From NCBI GenBank assembly GCA_009925805.1, contig RFQF01000070.1:1-10184 (forward strand): 10,184 nucleotides of DNA, read 5' to 3'. Positions 7,020 to 10,184 of this stretch are shown in pieces. This stretch comes from Flavobacteriia bacterium (lineage in GTDB: Bacteria; Bacteroidota; Bacteroidia; Flavobacteriales_D; Crocinitomicaceae). A program made the translations under genes and the position numbers. How positions within the stretch are numbered: position 1 is the stretch's first letter; each line of letters starts with the position of its first letter. A model generated the notes under the pieces. That model searched no databases. It was given only the letters and a program-made list of their open reading frames with translations, and had not been told where the DNA came from.

Positions 7020-8780
7020 CTATTGGGTAACAAATTGTTTTTCAAATAACTCGTGGTAGGCCCCTTTTTGGCTTAACAGTGCTTCATGAGAACCGGATTC
7101 AATGATTTTACCTTTATCCATGACACAAATACGATCAGCACGTTGGATGGTAGACAATCGATGGGCAATAACAATGGAACATCGGTTCTTGGTAACTTTA
7201 GAGATTGCTTGCTGAATCAGTAATTCCGATTCGCTATCAATGCTGGAGGTTGCTTCGTCGAGAATTAGAATAGTGGGTTTGTAAACGAGCACGCGGATGA
7301 AGGCGAGCAGTTGCCGTTGACCTGTTGAAAGGGCTCCTCCTCGTTCACCGATAACATAATCGTACTGGTTGGGCAAGTGCTCAATGAACTCGTGTAAACC
7401 AATTTGTTGTGCTGCTTGAATTACTTCTTCTCGACCAATGGCGGGGTTTCCGAGCGTGATGTTATTATGTATTGTATCCGAAAATAAAAAGACATCCTGT
7501 AAAACAAAGCCTAGATGACGGTTCAGGGTAGCTCTCGAAACACTTGAGATGTCCACACCACCGATGCTGATTTGACCTTGTTGCGGCTCATAAAACCGGC
7601 CGAGTAAACTGATGAGGGTGGTTTTACCTGAACCTGTTGCCCCAACGATAGCCGTCATTTTACTTGCTTCGATGGTGAAGGAAAAATCCTGAATTACTGG
7701 AAGTTCGGGATTATACCCAAAGGTAACTTGATGGAAGGATATGTCGCCGGGATGGAATTCCTGCGAACCGTTGGTTTCCATTTCAAGATTGGCATCGTCG
7801 TCCAAAATAGCAAATAGGCGTTCAGCACGAACGGCCCCGCGTTGTATAATGTTGAACTTATCGGCCAATTGCCTTATGGGGCGGTAAAGTTGTTGAATCC
7901 AAAGCGTAAAAGATATGATAGTTCCGTAAAGCTGCGATAATTCCGTTTTACTTTTACCTCCTACCAACAGGGCACCCCAAACCAACAAAAACCCGATGGA
8001 TAGCGAGCTGAGTAATTCTACGACCGGAAAGAAAATGGAGTTAGCCCAAACCGCGTTGATGTGTGCTTGTCGGTGCTTGCTGTTAATTTCTTGAAATTCC
8101 AAGGAGGTTTTTTGTTCTCGATTGAACAGTTGTATCAGCCCGATCCCCATGAGATGTTCTTGCACATAGGTGTTCAACCTCGAGACTTGAGTTCGCTCCA
8201 TTTGAAAGGATTTTTTCATCGCTTTGGCAAAAATGCGGGTTGAAAAAATGAGCAAAGGAACGGGAATTAAAGCCAGTAGCGTGAGCTTCCAATCCACGTA
8301 AAACATTAGTCCTAAGATGACAAAAAGCGTTATCAGGTCGCCAAGTATCTCCATCAATCCTGCGGAAAACACTTCGGAAATGGCTTCAACATCGCTCACT
8401 ATGCGGGTTACCGAATTTCCCACCGGTGTGTTGTCAAAAAACGATGCTTTGAAATGCAGTATTTTGTTGAATACCCGAAGACGTAAATCACGAATCACCG
8501 ATTGCGCGAGCAAATTTGAAAAGTAGGAGCTTACCCAAATGACTAAGGATTCCAAAATAAGTAATCCGAAAATCCAAGCCAAAAACACCATCAATAAATG
8601 CGAATTGCTGGATTTGATGATATATAAATCCACAGCACGCCCAATAAGCCAAGGACGTAATGGGCCAAGAATGGCCAACGTTAACACGGCACTTAACGAA
8701 ATGGCTAGTAACCCTCGATAAGGCTTAACCTCTTTGAACAGACGGATTAAAAGGGATCCAAAGGAAGAGGTCAATGCCAT
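7020..8780 (-). CDS. ABC half-transporter, fused permease and ATPase, MsbA/MdlB type (586 aa)
   Basis: An exporter-type half-transporter that should work as a dimer in the inner membrane, moving lipids, drugs or peptides outward at the cost of ATP. Residues 20-320 form the six-helix transmembrane domain (segments near 24-43, 63-85, 140-160, 163-183, 250-275 and 283-300). The nucleotide-binding domain follows: Walker A GATGSGKT (380-387), Q-loop Q428, signature LSTGQ (484-488; T replaces the first G of LSGGQ, a tolerated variant), Walker B ILILDE (504-509) with catalytic E509, and switch H540 (IAHRLS). All catalytic residues are present. It lies 30 bp behind the histidine kinase and 1 bp before the SBP-like gene. 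A TAACTTTG element ends 4 nt before the ATG, hinting at its own promoter. The substrate cannot be told from sequence; the family's annotation as lipid A flippase (MsbA) is only one option. Confidence 0.95.
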   Translation of the reverse strand: MALTSSFGSLLIRLFKEVKPYRGLLAISLSAVLTLAILGPLRPWLIGRAVDLYIIKSSNSHLLMVFLAWIFGLLILESLVIWVSSYFSNLLAQSVIRDLRLRVFNKILHFKASFFDNTPVGNSVTRIVSDVEAISEVFSAGLMEILGDLITLFVILGLMFYVDWKLTLLALIPVPLLIFSTRIFAKAMKKSFQMERTQVSRLNTYVQEHLMGIGLIQLFNREQKTSLEFQEINSKHRQAHINAVWANSIFFPVVELLSSLSIGFLLVWGALLVGGKSKTELSQLYGTIISFTLWIQQLYRPIRQLADKFNIIQRGAVRAERLFAILDDDANLEMETNGSQEFHPGDISFHQVTFGYNPELPVIQDFSFTIEASKMTAIVGATGSGKTTLISLLGRFYEPQQGQISIGGVDISSVSRATLNRHLGFVLQDVFLFSDTIHNNITLGNPAIGREEVIQAAQQIGLHEFIEHLPNQYDYVIGERGGALSTGQRQLLAFIRVLVYKPTILILDEATSSIDSESELLIQQAISKVTKNRCSIVIAHRLSTIQRADRICVMDKGKIIESGSHEALLSQKGAYHELFEKQFVTQ

Positions 8781-8784
8781 GGGG

Positions 8785-8792
8785 CAAAGTTA
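8785..8792 (-). promoter_or_regulatory. TAnnTTTG element directly before the ABC transporter gene
   Basis: TAACTTTG on the minus strand is an exact -7 match, separated from the ATG at 8780 by CCCC only. No TTTG or TTG sits 17-23 nt upstream, so the promoter is incomplete by consensus. The stretch has no Shine-Dalgarno or A-rich leader, which would fit a leaderless mRNA; it could also be chance within a 30-bp spacer of a read-through operon. Confidence 0.35.
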
Positions 8793-8810
8793 CCCAAAAA
8801 AGACGGAGGT

Positions 8811-9869
8811 TTATTTAATAGGAACCCCTTTTGAGCTAAAGGTCACCAAATTTTCTGCTTTAGGTAGGCAAAACGAAAACGTACTCCCTTGGCCCAACGT
8901 ACTGCGTAAGGTTATGGTTTGATCGTGTAATTCTAAAATATGTTTAACAATCGCCAAGCCTAATCCGGTACCCCCTTCATGGCGGTTTCGGCTTTGCTCC
9001 ACCCGATAAAAGCGTTCGAAAAGGCGTTGCCAATGTTTTGGATCAATGCCGATACCGTTGTCGGTAATTTGAATGAGTAAAAAATCCTCTACCGAGGTAA
9101 TGGTGATTTTTGTATGACCGCCCTCCATGCCGTAGAGGATGGAATTTTTAATCAAGTTGACGAAAACCTGAGAAATACGCTTTTTATCCCCGTTCACCAG
9201 GAGAGGCCCATATTCTTCCGTAAGCTCCAGGGTGATGTTTTTTTCTTTGGCCATCCAGTCGAGTGATTCAAAGGTTTCGCGAATCAATTCCACCAGATTA
9301 AAAGGACGTTTCTCAATGGCAATTTCGGGATTTTCCAACCGCGTAAGGTTGTCTAAGTCCTCTAAAAGTTGAATCATACGATCGCTGGCTTTTCGTGCGC
9401 GCTCCAAAAATTTATTCCTCAATTCTGGTTCATCCGCCGCTCCGTCGATGAGGGATTCTAAGTAGCCTTGGATGGAAAAAACCGGAGTTTTCAATTCGTG
9501 GGACAAGTTCCCGATGAATTCTTTGCGAAAGTCGTCTTGCGATTTTAAGGCTTTAATTTCTTCTTGCTTTGTAATTGAAAGTTGCTCTACATGGGCTTCT
9601 GCCTGCGAAAGTAAGGTGCTAAGTTTATTGCCTTTTAATTTCGGTGGCGCTTGAACGGAATGAAATATCTTCCGCAATCGATATTCTACAAATCGCCGAA
9701 TTCCTCGGTTTAGGGTAATGTAGAAAACGATTCCTAATACAATGAATAAGGTTAACGAGAGAAAGAAGTTGAGTGAGAAATAGTCGGAAATGAGAAATAG
9801 GGAATAACTGCTTAACGATGCGATAAAGCAAACCACCAATAAAAAGTACTCAGGCTTTTCTAGTTTCAT
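8811..9869 (-). CDS. PhoR-like sensor histidine kinase (352 aa)
   Basis: Membrane sensor kinase that phosphorylates the response regulator encoded just before it. Two membrane segments (about 8-28 and 34-55) are joined by only a few residues, so there is no extracytoplasmic sensor domain. A linker with coiled-coil character (about 85-115) leads to the dimerisation and phosphoacceptor domain with SHELKTP (123-129, phosphorylated H124), then the ATPase domain: N box VNLIKNS (237-243), G1 DNGIGI (270-275), F box FERFYR (284-289) and G2 GGTGLGLAIVKH (299-310). All boxes are complete. Its ATG overlaps the regulator's stop codon as ATGA (9866-9869), the sign of coupled translation. Similar to PhoR-type kinases common in Bacteroidota; whether phosphate is the signal cannot be seen, since no pst or phoU gene is in the window. 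Confidence 0.94.
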   Translation of the reverse strand: MKLEKPEYFLLVVCFIASLSSYSLFLISDYFSLNFFLSLTLFIVLGIVFYITLNRGIRRFVEYRLRKIFHSVQAPPKLKGNKLSTLLSQAEAHVEQLSITKQEEIKALKSQDDFRKEFIGNLSHELKTPVFSIQGYLESLIDGAADEPELRNKFLERARKASDRMIQLLEDLDNLTRLENPEIAIEKRPFNLVELIRETFESLDWMAKEKNITLELTEEYGPLLVNGDKKRISQVFVNLIKNSILYGMEGGHTKITITSVEDFLLIQITDNGIGIDPKHWQRLFERFYRVEQSRNRHEGGTGLGLAIVKHILELHDQTITLRSTLGQGSTFSFCLPKAENLVTFSSKGVPIK

Positions 9870-10184
9870 GGCTGGTTAAAGGTATATCCGACCCCTTTGA
9901 TGGTGCGAATATACGATTCTCCCAGTTTTTCTCTAAGTTTACGAATATGCACGTCAATGGTTCGTTCACCAACCACCGTTTCATTGCCCCATACTAACGA
10001 CAGTATTTGTTCCCGATTAAACACTTTCCCGGGCCTGCTAGCCAACAATTCAAGCAGTTCGAATTCTTTTTTGGGAAGTTGATGTTCTTGTTGATCTACG
10101 ATAACTACAAAACGCTCTCGGTCAATCGTAATTCCCGAATCTTGATAAGGAACTCCAGGTGTTCCTGAAATCGATAACCTGCGC
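9866..10184 (-). CDS. OmpR/PhoB-family response regulator, C-terminal part only
   Basis: The frame is open to the window edge, so the N-terminal receiver domain and start lie outside. The visible 105 residues are a winged-helix DNA-binding domain: a strand region (DSGITIDRERFVVIVDQQEH), then LPKKEFELLELLASRPGKVF, the recognition region REQILSLVWG..VGERTIDVHIRKLREKLG, and the wing YIRTIKGVGYTF. This is the standard PhoB/OmpR C-terminal pattern, with the usual end shortly after GVGYTF. The gene overlaps the kinase gene by 4 nt, so the two are a cognate pair. It is a likely regulator of the genes behind it, by position only. Confidence 0.93.
   Translation of the reverse strand, partial: RRLSISGTPGVPYQDSGITIDRERFVVIVDQQEHQLPKKEFELLELLASRPGKVFNREQILSLVWGNETVVGERTIDVHIRKLREKLGESYIRTIKGVGYTFNQP

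Noticed and set aside
7019..7045. Upstream ATG at 7045 for the SBP-like gene
   Set aside because: The nine extra residues precede the fold and overlap the ABC gene; the ATG at 7018 starts at the first strand.

Overview
The window looks like an ordinary chromosomal stretch from a member of the Bacteroidota, possibly Flavobacteriales. The grounds are an HtpG of Bacteroidota type, promoter-like elements of the phylum's form (TTTG, spacer, TAnnTTTG), almost no Shine-Dalgarno sequences, and a PhoR/PhoB-like two-component pair typical of the group. I see no tRNA, rRNA, CRISPR array, insertion sequence or phage gene. I found no convincing undescribed system; the regulatory observations below are the best leads.

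Layout. Positions 12-1166 (minus) hold a single AAA ATPase with a DUF4143-type C-terminus, behind the best promoter in the window and a perfect 9-bp palindrome that overlaps its -33 box. Positions 1318-3994 (minus) hold a probable two-gene chaperone operon: htpG (Hsp90), then a membrane-anchored TerB plus J-domain protein that starts at a TTG codon. The 134-bp divergent region 3995-4128 carries a dyad and a promoter for the plus-strand pair. That pair covers 4129-6170: a polytopic membrane protein of unknown function, overlapping by 22 nt a YdfG-like short-chain dehydrogenase. The dehydrogenase meets the minus-strand genes tail to tail with a 4-nt overlap. Positions 10184-6167 (minus) form a probable operon, in transcription order: an OmpR/PhoB-type response regulator (cut by the window edge), a PhoR-like histidine kinase (ATGA overlap), an MsbA/MdlB-type ABC half-transporter, and a cytosolic protein with a substrate-binding-protein-like fold.

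How the genes work together. HtpG and the J-domain protein probably both serve protein folding, the latter as a membrane-anchored partner of DnaK. The kinase and regulator form one signalling pair and may control the two genes behind them. The ABC gene also has its own TAnnTTTG element 4 nt before its ATG, so it may be read separately, perhaps as a leaderless mRNA. The membrane protein at 4129 has the same arrangement with a GTG start. Functions of the membrane protein, the AAA/DUF4143 protein and the SBP-like protein remain open.
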